From assembly GCA_022649665.1 (NCBI GenBank), contig JALCOL010000012.1, positions 1 to 64,000 on the forward strand: 64,000 bases of DNA, given 5' to 3'. Below, one piece after another: positions 16,086 to 25,617 of the stretch; position 1 is the stretch's first letter; each line of letters starts with the position of its first letter. The translations under genes and the position numbers were made by a program. The notes beneath the pieces were generated by a model. It did no database searches, was not told the DNA's origin, and saw nothing but the letters and a program-made list of their open reading frames with translations. The DNA is from Enterococcaceae bacterium (GTDB taxonomy: Bacteria > Bacillota > Bacilli > Lactobacillales > Enterococcaceae).

Positions 16086-16158
16086 ATAGCAAACAGTTCG
16101 TTTCTTGGCAAGTTTAGCGGGATTCATGTTAAAATAGGCGCTGAAGGACGGGATACCA

Positions 16159-16797
16159 ATGTATTTGGAATATGGTGAAAAAGAAGTCGATTATTTGAAA
16201 AAGAAAGACAAAAAATTTGCGGCGGTGATCGATCAAATCGGCCCGATCCAGCGTACCGTCGACCCGGATCTTTTTTCGGCAGTGCTGCATCACATCATCG
16301 GCCAGCAGATCTCAATGAAAGCTCAAAAAACGATTTGGCGGCGCATGCAGACGAGTCTGGGAAATATCACACCGCAAACTGTCAGCAATGCAGGCATCAA
16401 AAAAATCCAGGCATTCGGGATGAGTTTTCGAAAAGCCGAATACATATACAACTTTGCTGAACAAGTCGCAAGCGGCCAATTCGATCTCGAGCGGATTCGC
16501 GAACTTCCAGATGATGAAGCGATCAAGGCGCTCTCATCACTCAAAGGAATCGGCGTTTGGACCGCAGAGATGATCCTGCTCTTCAGTTTGGAGCGTCCTG
16601 ATATATTGAGCTACGATGATTTGGCGATCCAGCGCGGTTTGCGGATGATCTATCATCATCGGCGGATCACACGTCCTTTGTTTGAAAAGTATCGCCGGCG
16701 CTTCTCGCCGTATGGCAGTATCGCTAGTCTCTATATTTGGGCAGTCGCGACCGGTTCGATCCCCGAGATGCACGACTATGCTCCAAAGAAAAAGTAA
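16159..16797 (+). CDS. DNA-3-methyladenine glycosylase II (AlkA-like, HhH-GPD)
   Basis: A 212-aa HhH-GPD glycosylase: helix-hairpin-helix LSSLKGIGVWTAEMIL and the catalytic aspartate in DILSYDDLAIQRG. It lacks the N-terminal domain of E. coli AlkA, as most Firmicute homologues do. It excises alkylated purines. It lies 20 bp upstream of ogt, giving a two-gene alkylation-repair operon. Confidence 0.9.
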   Translation: MYLEYGEKEVDYLKKKDKKFAAVIDQIGPIQRTVDPDLFSAVLHHIIGQQISMKAQKTIWRRMQTSLGNITPQTVSNAGIKKIQAFGMSFRKAEYIYNFAEQVASGQFDLERIRELPDDEAIKALSSLKGIGVWTAEMILLFSLERPDILSYDDLAIQRGLRMIYHHRRITRPLFEKYRRRFSPYGSIASLYIWAVATGSIPEMHDYAPKKK

Positions 16798-16817
16798 TCA
16801 AAAAGAAGGAGTTAATC

Positions 16818-17339
16818 ATGAGTTATTACGATACGTATACTTCCCCGCTTGGAGAAATGATCATGACCTCAAACGGTGACGCTTTGACGCGTCTAGCGTT
16901 CAATGGACAAAAATATCTTCGTGAAGATGAAACTGCAGAACTCACGCAAAAAGAATTGCCGATCTTTCAGGAAACCAAAAAATGGCTGGATCTTTATTTT
17001 GCCGGCAAACACCCTGACTTCACTCCAGCGCTTGCTCCTTCCGGCACGCCATTTCGCGAAGAGGTTTGGAAAATTTTGTTGACGGTCCCTTACGGAAAAA
17101 CGATCACTTATGGTGAAATCGCTAAACGCATGGTTGCAGATCATGGAAAAGAAAAAATGTCCGCGCAAGCGGTCGGCGGCGCCGTTGGACACAATCCGAT
17201 CGACTTGATTATTCCATGCCACCGGGTTGTCGGCAAAAACGGCAGTTTGACCGGTTATGCTGGCGGACTCGATAAAAAGATCGATCTGCTGTCACTTGAA
17301 AAGACAGATATGAAAAAGCTGTTTATGCCGAAATCCTAA
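16818..17339 (+). CDS. ogt: Methylated-DNA-protein-cysteine S-methyltransferase
   Basis: A 173-aa Ogt/MGMT protein with the active-site IIPCHRVVG and the upstream EEVWKILLTVPYGKTITYGEIA helix-turn-helix region. It removes O6-alkyl groups from guanine suicidally. Start at the ATG after AGAAGGAG, downstream of the alkA-like stop; an open frame upstream is not coding. Confidence 0.95.
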   Translation: MSYYDTYTSPLGEMIMTSNGDALTRLAFNGQKYLREDETAELTQKELPIFQETKKWLDLYFAGKHPDFTPALAPSGTPFREEVWKILLTVPYGKTITYGEIAKRMVADHGKEKMSAQAVGGAVGHNPIDLIIPCHRVVGKNGSLTGYAGGLDKKIDLLSLEKTDMKKLFMPKS

Positions 17340-17367
17340 ACATTCAAAAGAGCGCAAGCCCTTTCAT

Positions 17368-17396
17368 TTGTGAAAAAAACAGCGGTACTTTAGAAT
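17368..17396 (+). promoter_or_regulatory. Promoter of pyruvate oxidase
   Basis: TTGTGA (17368-17373) and TAGAAT (17391-17396) with a 17-bp spacer, 27 bp before the start codon. Confidence 0.55.
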
Positions 17397-17422
17397 TAGT
17401 GTAAAAGAAGGAGCGTGGAAAT

Positions 17423-19147
17423 ATGATAAAAATCAATGCCGCAGTTGCAATGCTGAAGGTAATGGAAGCGTGGGGGATCGACCATGTCTTCGGCCTGCCG
17501 GGCGGATCGATCAACTCAACAGTCGATGCGCTGCATTCTGAAAAAGAACGCATCAAGTATATCCAAGTCCGCAATGAAGAAGGCGGCGCGCTCGCAGCGG
17601 CAGCGGAAGCTAAATTGACCGGAAAAGTCAGTGCTTGTTTTGGCTCGGCCGGTCCCGGTGCCACTCACTTGATCCAAGGACTGTATGATGCGCGAATGGA
17701 CGGTGCACCCGTTCTCGTGCTTTTAGGACAAGTCGCGACCGGTGCAATGAATACGTATGGTTTTCAAGAGCTGAATGAAAATCCGATGTTCAACGATGTT
17801 GCCGTCTATAACCGCACGGTCACGTCAGCCCAAAACCTGCCGCTGATCATTGATGAGGCGATCAAAGAAGCGTATGAGCAAAATGGTCCAGCCGTCGTCA
17901 CGATTCCTGTGGATCTTGGGTTTGCGGAAATCGCTGATGGTTTCCGGCCAACAACTGCCACCTATCAGACCGGTGTCCCGCTGCCCAAAAAAGAGCAGCT
18001 TGAAAAAGCGCTGCCGCTGATCGCAAAAGCGAAGCAACCGGTTCTTTATATCGGCCAAGGGCTCCGCGGCGGATTTCCGGCGATCAAAAAATTCTGCGAA
18101 CATTTTAATATGCCGGTCGCTGCAGCGGTGCTGGCTAAAGGAATCGTGCCTGACGATTATGAAAACTTTTTAGGTTTTACAGGACGCGTTGCCACCAAAC
18201 CAGGGGTCGAAGCGCTTTTGGCAGCCGATTTGATCATCTGCGCCGGCTCCAATATGCCATTCGGCCGCTTCACATTCAATCCAAAAGCGAAATTTATCCA
18301 AATCGACATCGATGTCCGCAAATTTGGCCTGCGGCACGAAGTTGATCTTGCGATTTTTGGTGACGGCATCACAGCACTTGAACAATTGACTGAAATGGGC
18401 GCGAGCCGTTCGGCAGACAAGTGGCTTGCGGTCAGCCGCGAAAATATCAAAAATTGGCATGCTTGGCGCCATAGTTTCGATGAAACGGATACGACGCCGC
18501 TGCGCGTAGAACCCGTTTTTAAAGAACTCAACAAAATTGCTGAAGAGGATGCGATCTTTGTTTCCGACGTTGGAAACGTCACGATCAATTCCGTCCGCCA
18601 TATCGAGATGAATGGCAAGCAAGGTTTTACAACGTCCGGCTGGTTTGCCACGATGGGGTACGCAGTTCCCGGTGGGATCGGCGCCCAAATGGCATTCCCT
18701 GACAAACAAGTCATCACCATCTCCGGGGACGGCGGCTTCGGGATGAATATGCAGGAGATCATTACCCAAGCAAAATATGATTTGCCGATCATCAATATCG
18801 TGTTGACGAACGATCTGCTCGGCTTTATCAAGCCTGAACAGGAACAAACGAACCGCGCCATCTACGGGGTCGATCTTTATGATGCTGATTTTGGAAAAGC
18901 TGCGGAAGCAATGGGTGCAGAAGGGTTCACGATCACATCGATCGACCAGCTGCCGCTCGCTTTTGCTGCCGCGAAAAAGTCGCATCGGCCGGTCGTGATC
19001 GAAGTCAAAACGACCGATGAACAGCTGATCCCAATGGATACGATGAAACTTGATCCAACAAAATTCTCACAAGACGAAATCAAAGCTTATCAAGAAAAAT
19101 ATGTCGTTCATGATATGCCGAGCCTTGCGGAACTTTTGCAAAAATAA
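17423..19147 (+). CDS. pox: Pyruvate oxidase (ThDP/FAD)
   Basis: A 574-aa ThDP enzyme: N-terminal PYR domain with the catalytic glutamate in VRNEEGGALAAAA, a central FAD/regulatory domain (GQGLRGGFPAIK...), and a C-terminal PP domain with the ThDP motif SGDGGFGMN...TNDLLG. The length and the FIKPEQEQTN segment match SpxB/Pox: pyruvate + Pi + O2 to acetyl phosphate + CO2 + H2O2. Its own promoter lies upstream. With lactate oxidase (27830) it could recycle lactate aerobically. Confidence 0.95.
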   Translation: MIKINAAVAMLKVMEAWGIDHVFGLPGGSINSTVDALHSEKERIKYIQVRNEEGGALAAAAEAKLTGKVSACFGSAGPGATHLIQGLYDARMDGAPVLVLLGQVATGAMNTYGFQELNENPMFNDVAVYNRTVTSAQNLPLIIDEAIKEAYEQNGPAVVTIPVDLGFAEIADGFRPTTATYQTGVPLPKKEQLEKALPLIAKAKQPVLYIGQGLRGGFPAIKKFCEHFNMPVAAAVLAKGIVPDDYENFLGFTGRVATKPGVEALLAADLIICAGSNMPFGRFTFNPKAKFIQIDIDVRKFGLRHEVDLAIFGDGITALEQLTEMGASRSADKWLAVSRENIKNWHAWRHSFDETDTTPLRVEPVFKELNKIAEEDAIFVSDVGNVTINSVRHIEMNGKQGFTTSGWFATMGYAVPGGIGAQMAFPDKQVITISGDGGFGMNMQEIITQAKYDLPIINIVLTNDLLGFIKPEQEQTNRAIYGVDLYDADFGKAAEAMGAEGFTITSIDQLPLAFAAAKKSHRPVVIEVKTTDEQLIPMDTMKLDPTKFSQDEIKAYQEKYVVHDMPSLAELLQK

Positions 19148-19178
19148 ATCAAAATACGTATTGAATGGAGATTTTTAA

Positions 19179-19916
19179 ATGACGGCGAATTTGTATGATG
19201 ACCCAGCATTTTTTGCTCAATATCAAAAAATGCTGCGGAGCCAAAAGGGCTTGGCCGGCGCCGGCGAATGGCAGACTTTGCAGGCGCTCTTGCCTGACTT
19301 TCACGGTAAAACCGTGCTCGATCTGGGTTGCGGTTACGGCTGGCACTGTAAATATGCTGCCGAACACGGCGCAAAAAAGGTGATCGGCGTCGACATTTCG
19401 CAAAAAATGCTGACAACCGCCCGAGCGAAAAATAGTGCGCCGGCGATCACTTATTTGCAGCATGATCTAATGACAGTCGCCTTCCCGCCGAAATCTTTCG
19501 AGATCGTCTTGAGTTCGCTTGTCTTTCATTATCTGCCTTCCTTTGATGCGGTCGCAAAAAAAGTCCATACATTTTTACAGCCAAACGGCCGCTTTATTTT
19601 TTCCGTCGAGCATCCGATTTTCACCGCTTCCGGCACGCAAGACTGGGAATACGATGCACACGGCACTATCAAACATTTCCCAGTAGACCGCTATTTTGAC
19701 GAAGGAGTACGAAAACCGCGTTTTTTAGGGATCCAAACGAAGAAATACCACCGGACACTGACAACGTATCTCGAAGGTCTGCTTGCGAACGGCTTTCGTC
19801 TCGATCATGTGGTTGAACCGCGGCCGCCTGAGGAAATGCGCGACCTTCCGGGGATGAAAGATGAGCTCCGCCGACCGATGATGTTGATCATCGCCGCAAC
19901 GAAAATCGCGAGATAA
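19179..19916 (+). CDS. Class I SAM-dependent methyltransferase
   Basis: A 245-aa protein of the Methyltransf_11 type: motif I VLDLGCGYGWHC (about 46-57), acidic loop GVDISQKML, motif post-I LSSLVFHYLPSF. The C-terminus (VEPRPPEEMRD) resembles the YjhP/ubiquinone-type small-molecule methyltransferases. Substrate unknown. It follows pox by 31 bp and may be read through from it; the strong terminator at 19972 ends both. Confidence 0.8.
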   Translation: MTANLYDDPAFFAQYQKMLRSQKGLAGAGEWQTLQALLPDFHGKTVLDLGCGYGWHCKYAAEHGAKKVIGVDISQKMLTTARAKNSAPAITYLQHDLMTVAFPPKSFEIVLSSLVFHYLPSFDAVAKKVHTFLQPNGRFIFSVEHPIFTASGTQDWEYDAHGTIKHFPVDRYFDEGVRKPRFLGIQTKKYHRTLTTYLEGLLANGFRLDHVVEPRPPEEMRDLPGMKDELRRPMMLIIAATKIAR

Positions 19917-19971
19917 CTGCTTCTGCTCATCTCAAATAAGTTATCCTATGCTAGGACTACCCGCTGAACAC

Positions 19972-20012
19972 AAAAAGAGAAAGCCGAAAATCAAATCGGC
20001 TTTCTCTTTTTG
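19972..20012. terminator. Strong bidirectional terminator
   Basis: AAAAAGAGAAAGCCGA (19972-19987) pairs perfectly with TCGGCTTTCTCTTTTT (19996-20011) around an eight-base loop, between convergent genes. Confidence 0.95.
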
Positions 20013-20040
20013 TCTGCACAGTTTCCTGCAAGCTGCTTCT

Positions 20041-20814
20041 TTAGAGATCCAAACTGACCATTTGCCCGAAGTTAAAAATCTCCATCTGTCGGCCTTGCGC
20101 AACAGCCTCGAACAATTCATCTTGTTCGATCGCCAAAAAGCCTGAAAGATTGTTCGCACCATGATCCGCCAAAATCGGCGACATCGGCACACTCGGACCG
20201 ACCATCGCGATCTTGACTTTCCCTTTGCTCACTTCAAAAAGCCGCGGGAGGGTTTTGTTTGTCAGCGTAACCCCGGTGATAAACGCGAAATCCTGCTCCG
20301 CCAGCAAGTATTCGCTGGCACTTGCCGGAAAATCACCGTCTTGCGGCTGTTGTTCAAAAATCGACAGCTCGCACAGCGGACCGTATTGCTGTTCGATGAA
20401 CGGAAAATGTCCGATGATCCCGACTTTTTTGCCTTTCACTTCATCGGCAAACGCAATAAAGGCTTCCTGTTTTTTGCGTTCCGCCAGCGTTTTGTTTTTT
20501 AGCGGTTTCGTTTTGAACCCGGGAAGCGGTGTTAAAAACTCGCGCCGATTGTAGTAGGCATTGATCGCTGCCATCCCTAGCGATGCTTCGATGAAATTCC
20601 AGGATTTAACCAGCTGAGCAGCTTCTTTAAGCGGCTTGCCGATCATGTTTTCACTCATCAGGCGCGGGCGGCTTGTCCCACGCACCGTCATCACAACCCC
20701 CAAATTTGTTTGTGTCTGCACACAAGTCCAATCAGATGCTGCCACGCAGCGCTCGATCGTTTCAGTGCTTTCAATACCGTCGATCAATTGATCATAGATT
20801 TCCCAACTGCTCAT
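20041..20814 (-). CDS. DUF364-family protein (Rossmann-like, putative heavy-metal chelation)
   Basis: A 257-aa protein with an N-terminal DUF4213-like enolase-type domain (...VMTVRGTSRPRL) and a C-terminal DUF364 Rossmann-like domain (GKKVGIIGHFPFIEQ, then FITGVTLTNKTLPRLFEV and VGPSVPMSP). DUF364 proteins are described only as putative metal-chelation proteins. Last gene of the methyltransferase-ABC-MoeA-like operon, starting just after the MoeA-like stop with AGGAGG four bases before ATG. Metal handling is an inference from family and neighbours. Confidence 0.8.
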   Translation of the reverse strand: MSSWEIYDQLIDGIESTETIERCVAASDWTCVQTQTNLGVVMTVRGTSRPRLMSENMIGKPLKEAAQLVKSWNFIEASLGMAAINAYYNRREFLTPLPGFKTKPLKNKTLAERKKQEAFIAFADEVKGKKVGIIGHFPFIEQQYGPLCELSIFEQQPQDGDFPASASEYLLAEQDFAFITGVTLTNKTLPRLFEVSKGKVKIAMVGPSVPMSPILADHGANNLSGFLAIEQDELFEAVAQGRQMEIFNFGQMVSLDL

Positions 20815-20822
20815 AATTCCTC

Positions 20823-22001
20823 CTATTCGATCCATTCAACGTCGATCAGTTCCCCAGGATGAAAACCCAGATTCCCGCGTTCAAGGATCCGCTGCCCGTT
20901 TGAACTCAAAACTTGCCCCATTGCTCCGCCTCTAGGCGACAAGAAGATCGCCTCATAGGCGTCGCCGTTTTTCATGAGTTCCATTCGGCATAAAAAGTCT
21001 GCCAACCCCGGTCCACCGCATTCATTTTTCATTTTAGCTTGAACTTTTGCTTTTTCAGGTACTTGCGTTCCGTAGTAATGTGCGATGATATGGCTGACGC
21101 ACCAATCCAGCCCAAAATATGTTGCGACCGGCGGACCAGGAATATTGAGCACCGGTGTTTCGCCGATCATCGCCAGACAGAGCGGCCGACCAGGCGCTGC
21201 TTTGACACCGTGGCAGATCACCTCACCCATGCGTTCCAATATCCCAGCATTGTAATCTTCTTTGCCGCGCGCCGATCCGCCGTTGATCAGCACAAGATCA
21301 GCTTGCGTAAGCGCGTCCTGCAGAGTCGCTTCAAGATCTGTTGTGATGTCTTTAACGATCGGGTAAATCAGCGGTTCGACCCCAAATTTCTCCAGAGTCG
21401 CTTGGACCATCAAGCTGTTGCAGTCGATCATCTGTCCTCTTTTGGGGAGGCTTCTGAGCGGAACCAATTCGCTGCCAGTCGGAATGAAAGCGACTTTTAG
21501 TTTTTGATACACCGGGATGCGGGTGTTTCCGCTCAAGGCAAACGCCGCAAGATCAGTCGGCCGGATCCGCCGCTGCTTTTTACTGACGAAGTCGCCAGCT
21601 TTGATCGTCGAACCGCGGTCGGCAATGTTTTCACCTTTTTCAATGGACGGTTCTAAAAAATGCAGACCGCCATTTTCCAAAAAATCAACTTTTTCGACCA
21701 TGATCACCGTATCAAAGCCATCCGGAAAATCATCACCCGTATCTGCGTAAGCATAATCGCGGCCGAGTTGCCAATTTTCCGTTTTCTGTTCATCGGCAAG
21801 ATACTGCGCGTAAGAAAAAGCGATCCCATTGAGCTTTGCGGCCCGATAAATCGGAAACGTCATTTTCGATGTCAAATCTGCTGCTAGGATCCGGTCCAGT
21901 GATGCTTCGATCGGCACCCACTCGATCGCCGGCTTTGCATGCCACTTGCTATCAATTGCTTCCAACACTTCTTCACGTGTCGGGTATCCATCAAATTTCA
22001 T
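20823..22001 (-). CDS. Divergent MoeA-like molybdopterin-binding family protein
   Basis: A 392-aa protein following the MoeA domain order (N-terminal, MoCF_biosynth-like, C-terminal barrel). Hallmark residues differ: the SAMDGYA loop is AAKLNGIAFS (N58 where the catalytic Asp sits), the GGxSxGxxD loop is NGGSARGKEDYN, and the LPGNP loop is IPGPPVATYFG. It therefore may not insert molybdate. No other Moco genes are nearby. It sits between a binding lipoprotein and a DUF364 gene, pointing to a metal- or metallophore-related job. Confidence 0.75.
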   Translation of the reverse strand: MKFDGYPTREEVLEAIDSKWHAKPAIEWVPIEASLDRILAADLTSKMTFPIYRAAKLNGIAFSYAQYLADEQKTENWQLGRDYAYADTGDDFPDGFDTVIMVEKVDFLENGGLHFLEPSIEKGENIADRGSTIKAGDFVSKKQRRIRPTDLAAFALSGNTRIPVYQKLKVAFIPTGSELVPLRSLPKRGQMIDCNSLMVQATLEKFGVEPLIYPIVKDITTDLEATLQDALTQADLVLINGGSARGKEDYNAGILERMGEVICHGVKAAPGRPLCLAMIGETPVLNIPGPPVATYFGLDWCVSHIIAHYYGTQVPEKAKVQAKMKNECGGPGLADFLCRMELMKNGDAYEAIFLSPRGGAMGQVLSSNGQRILERGNLGFHPGELIDVEWIE

Positions 22002-22016
22002 TGATCTTCCCTCGCT

Positions 22017-23168
22017 TTACTCCGCTTGATTGACTGAATGCGCCAACAACTCATTCACCTCATCATCCGTCAGATCTTTATGATAGAACAAGCTGTAAAA
22101 CTCTTTTGTTTGCTTGACAATATCGATTTTGTAGACATCTGGATACAGCAAGTTGGCGATCCACTGGATACCTAAGAAGCGGTTGACGGACGGCGGACGA
22201 TCGATCCAATTATACGGGGAACCCGGCATAACGTAGACCCGGCCATCTTTGACCGCTTTGATGTTTGCCCAATTCGGATCGGTTGTGATCTTCGAATAAG
22301 CACCACCCATATCTTCTCCCCAAGTAATAATGACTTCCGGATTCCAGGTGATCACCTGCTCCAAAGAAACCTTGCTCATGCCGCTGCCGGCTTTTTCTTC
22401 GACACTGGCAACGTTTTTTGCACCGGCGATCTTTAGTGCAGCCGCATGACTTGAAGTTTCCGGTTCAGTCGTCAGCCCATCTGCTTGTTCAGCATAATAA
22501 ACCGAAACGCGTTTATCTTCAGGGATCGTTGCCACTTTTTCTTTAACATCTTTCAAAACTTTCTCACAATAATCAGATAATTTCTTGGCTTCTTTTTCTT
22601 TTCCAAAAATTTTGCCTAGCAGCTGATAACTCTCTTCAACTTTTTCCATGCTGCCATCCACCGTTACTACCGGGATTTTCGTCTGGTTTTGGAGCTTATC
22701 GGCCTCGCTGATCGCATTGTCGTCGATCTTGTTCGGTCCGATCGAGAAGATGATCTGCGCTCCTGACTCAACGATTTTTTCGATATTCATCTTACTGCCG
22801 GACTGCATACCGCCCAAATTTTCGAGCTTCTGCAATTGCGGGAGCAGATATTTCTTTTCTCCCGGACGCAGATCATATGGCAATCCTGCCAATTTGTCCG
22901 GCACCAATGTGTAAATATAGATCATTCCTAAAGGACTGGTGAAAAATACTTTTTTGATTTTATCTGGTGCCGGGATTTCGACTTTTCGGTCGGCAGCGTC
23001 TTTGATCGTGACTTTATCAGCATTTTTCTTTGTAGATTTTGCGGTGTTTGCCGTTTTCGCCGAAGAGCTCGTTGCACTCTTCGCTGCGCCGCACGCTGCC
23101 AGCATCGGCAAGAGCAGCGTCAAAACGACTCCGATCAGAAAAAATTTTTTCAAAACTTTCTTGCTCAT
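22017..23168 (-). CDS. ABC transporter substrate-binding lipoprotein (type III, BtuF/FepB/MolA-like)
   Basis: A 383-aa lipoprotein: signal peptide and lipobox LLPMLAACG, a Ser/Thr/Lys linker, then a periplasmic-binding fold with a rigid central helix, carrying the KVFFTSPLGMIY and PGSPYNWIDRPPSVNRFLG segments. This class binds metal chelates, cobalamin or, in MolA, molybdate/tungstate. The ATG overlaps the stop of the fused permease-ATPase gene (ATGA). The ligand cannot be named from the sequence; the MoeA-like neighbour makes an oxyanion or metal complex plausible. Confidence 0.85.
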   Translation of the reverse strand: MSKKVLKKFFLIGVVLTLLLPMLAACGAAKSATSSSAKTANTAKSTKKNADKVTIKDAADRKVEIPAPDKIKKVFFTSPLGMIYIYTLVPDKLAGLPYDLRPGEKKYLLPQLQKLENLGGMQSGSKMNIEKIVESGAQIIFSIGPNKIDDNAISEADKLQNQTKIPVVTVDGSMEKVEESYQLLGKIFGKEKEAKKLSDYCEKVLKDVKEKVATIPEDKRVSVYYAEQADGLTTEPETSSHAAALKIAGAKNVASVEEKAGSGMSKVSLEQVITWNPEVIITWGEDMGGAYSKITTDPNWANIKAVKDGRVYVMPGSPYNWIDRPPSVNRFLGIQWIANLLYPDVYKIDIVKQTKEFYSLFYHKDLTDDEVNELLAHSVNQAE

Positions 23169-25024
23169 TTTGTTCCCCCTTGTTTGTTGCATTTTTGGTC
23201 AAACTGCAGATTTGGAACACAGGTTTTCGTTGAACGTTCACGGTCGAGTTCGATATCCGCCACTTTTAAATTGGTCGCATAAATATCGCGAAGTGCGGCT
23301 TCCGTCAGCTGATCATCCGGCGTTCCCTGTACGTAGATTTCACCTTCTTTCATGACGATCACTTTATCAGCAAAATTGAAGACATGGTTGGGATTATGAG
23401 TCACCATAATGATCCCTTTGTCATCAAAGCGCACCAATTTGAAGATTTCTTCCAGCACCCGATATTCATTTCCAAAATCCAGATTGGCGGTCGGTTCATC
23501 CATCAAAATAAAATCCGTCTTTTGAACGAGAGTCCGCGCGATCATCGTCAGCTGCTGCTGGCCGCCGCTCAGCTCGGTGTATGGCGCTTGGGCAAAGCGC
23601 TGGATCTGCAAGCGTTCCATGGCATCGTCGACTAATGCCAGATCTTCCTTTTTGGGACTTCGATTCTTCCCCAAATAAGGTGTTCTTCCCATCGTGATCA
23701 CATCTTTGACTAAAAAAGGAAACGGTGCCGAGTGGACTTGCGGGATATAGGCCACTTTTTGCGCAAATTTTTTCTCACTGATCGTTGAGACTTGCTGACC
23801 GTCCAGCAGCACTTGCCCATGAAGCGGTTTTAAAAAGCCGAGCATCGCCTTCAAAAGAGTCGTCTTCCCGCAGCCGTTGGCCCCTAAAATGCAAATGAAT
23901 TCGCCGCGCTTTGCCGCAAGTGTGATCTCGTTGATGATCACCTTTTTGCCGTAGCCGGCTACTAGATTCTCTACTTCGATCATTGGCTCCACCCTTTTGT
24001 ATAATTCCGCAAGATAAACATAAAAAAACGGCACGCCGAGAATCGCGGTGATGATCCCGATCGGCGGTTCAACTGTCCAAATCCCGCGAATGCATGTATC
24101 GACCAACAGCAAATAACTCGCACCCAAAAGAATCGAGGCACTCAACAAACGTTTAAAATTCGGCCCCACCATTGCCCGCGCGACATGCGGGATCACAACC
24201 CCGACCCAGCCGATAATGCCCGAGATCGAAACGCAAGCACCGATCAAAAGTGTTGTTCCCAAGATAACTTGTGCTCGAACTCTGCGTGTATTCACCCCTA
24301 AACTGCGCGCTTCTTCCTCACCGAAAGATAAAACATTCAGTTCCCACTTTTGTGTCAGCAGCAAAAAGAAGCCGACCGCAAAAGGCAGGAGACCTGCCAC
24401 CAGCTCGTTTTGACTGATTGAACTGAAACCGCCCATCAGCCAAAAAGTGATCGCCGGCAATTTATCATCGGTATCGGCGACGATCTTGATGTAAGAGATC
24501 GCGGCCGATAGCAAACTGGAGACCAGCATTCCGCCGAGTACCAGTCCCAAAATCGGATCTTTTGCCACGATCTTGTTGATCAGCATCGTCAAAAAAACTG
24601 ACAGCAGACAAAATACAAACGCATAGATCTCCACGACGATGGTCGATTTCGACCACAAAAGTGCTAAAGAAGCCCCCACTCCTGCACCTGCCGAAGCCCC
24701 CAGCACATCGGGCGAAACAAGCGGATTTCGAAAGATCCCCTGATAGACCGCTCCCGAGATCGAAAGTGCCGCCCCAACTAATAAGGCGGTCAAAACCCGC
24801 GGGATCCGAATACTGAACAGAACCGTCTCCATATTGGGATCACTGATTTGACTAGGGTCAGCAAAGTGGTAATAGATCGTATGCAGCAGCTCCTTGATCG
24901 TCATCGCGTAAGGACCGATCACAAAAGAACCGATGAAAATCACGACCGGCAAACTGAATAACAAAATGTATAAGATTTTTTTTGATTTTTGATCTGCTGC
25001 TACATTTTCTCGAGAATGATCCAC
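23165..25024 (-). CDS. Fused FecCD-type permease and ABC ATPase
   Basis: A single 619-aa polypeptide. Residues 1 to about 345 are a FecCD/BtuC-type permease (about ten helices, with IRIPRVLTALLVGAALSISG and GRNPLVSP-like FRNPLVSPDVLG). Residues from about 350 are a FepC/BtuD-type ATPase: Walker A GANGCGKTT, signature LSGGQQQ, Walker B FILMDEPTA, switch H in VTHNP. The join (YKRVEPMIEVENLV) has no linker, as if two adjacent genes had merged. GTG start behind AAAGGAG. A half-transporter homodimer is expected. Confidence 0.9.
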   Translation of the reverse strand: MDHSRENVAADQKSKKILYILLFSLPVVIFIGSFVIGPYAMTIKELLHTIYYHFADPSQISDPNMETVLFSIRIPRVLTALLVGAALSISGAVYQGIFRNPLVSPDVLGASAGAGVGASLALLWSKSTIVVEIYAFVFCLLSVFLTMLINKIVAKDPILGLVLGGMLVSSLLSAAISYIKIVADTDDKLPAITFWLMGGFSSISQNELVAGLLPFAVGFFLLLTQKWELNVLSFGEEEARSLGVNTRRVRAQVILGTTLLIGACVSISGIIGWVGVVIPHVARAMVGPNFKRLLSASILLGASYLLLVDTCIRGIWTVEPPIGIITAILGVPFFYVYLAELYKRVEPMIEVENLVAGYGKKVIINEITLAAKRGEFICILGANGCGKTTLLKAMLGFLKPLHGQVLLDGQQVSTISEKKFAQKVAYIPQVHSAPFPFLVKDVITMGRTPYLGKNRSPKKEDLALVDDAMERLQIQRFAQAPYTELSGGQQQLTMIARTLVQKTDFILMDEPTANLDFGNEYRVLEEIFKLVRFDDKGIIMVTHNPNHVFNFADKVIVMKEGEIYVQGTPDDQLTEAALRDIYATNLKVADIELDRERSTKTCVPNLQFDQKCNKQGGTK

Positions 25025-25617
25025 CGTCCGCGCTCCTTTGAATCGATTATTTTTGCTTGGACTCCCCAGCTTGAAAATTTCTGATGAAGTTCAGCCGTCG
25101 AAAGTTTGTGCTGATTTTTCATAACTGAGTGCGGCCAATTCGGATCAAGCGCTTTCATCTTTTGATCGATGATTTTTTGCGTTTCAGCATTGCCCATCCC
25201 ACCGCCGATGTACGTTTTTCCGCCCGGTTTCAAAACGCGGTAGATTTCACGGAATGCCAGATCGATATTCTGCCAAAATCCCATCGAACCGCGGCTGATC
25301 ACCAAATCAAAGGAATTATCGCTGAAATCGAGGGCATGGATATCTTGCACACTCGCATGTCCCTTTTGTGACAATCCAACTTCCGCCAGTCGGGTTTGTG
25401 CGATCTCGATTGCTTGCGGATGAATATCGACCAGCTCGCCATTCATTTTTGTCAATTTCAGCATCGCGATCCCTAAATGTCCCCCGCCGCAGCCGACGTC
25501 AAGCAGCCGGCCGCTGGTGATCCCAGTTTCTTTCACGATGTCGGCTGCAATAATCGGATAGATCGGTCCAAATATCGTTTCGGCGATCTCGTCAAATGAA
25601 TATTCCGGATCTTTCAT
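25000..25617 (-). CDS. Class I SAM-dependent methyltransferase, first gene of the metal-type operon
   Basis: A 205-aa Methyltransf_11 protein: motif I LLDVGCGGGHLG, VDIHPQAIEIA, and the SRGSMGFWQNIDLAFREIYRVLKPGG segment. The ATG follows AAGGAGG by eight bases and ends inside the start of the fused transporter gene (25-bp overlap). A methyltransferase in such a transporter operon often modifies the imported ligand or a chelator; that role is inferred only. Confidence 0.8.
   Translation of the reverse strand: MKDPEYSFDEIAETIFGPIYPIIAADIVKETGITSGRLLDVGCGGGHLGIAMLKLTKMNGELVDIHPQAIEIAQTRLAEVGLSQKGHASVQDIHALDFSDNSFDLVISRGSMGFWQNIDLAFREIYRVLKPGGKTYIGGGMGNAETQKIIDQKMKALDPNWPHSVMKNQHKLSTAELHQKFSSWGVQAKIIDSKERGRWIILEKM

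Noticed and set aside
18157-18861. Long antisense frames of 234 and 271 codons inside pyruvate oxidase
   Set aside because: They mirror the codon pattern of a certain gene and lack ribosome sites and family features.
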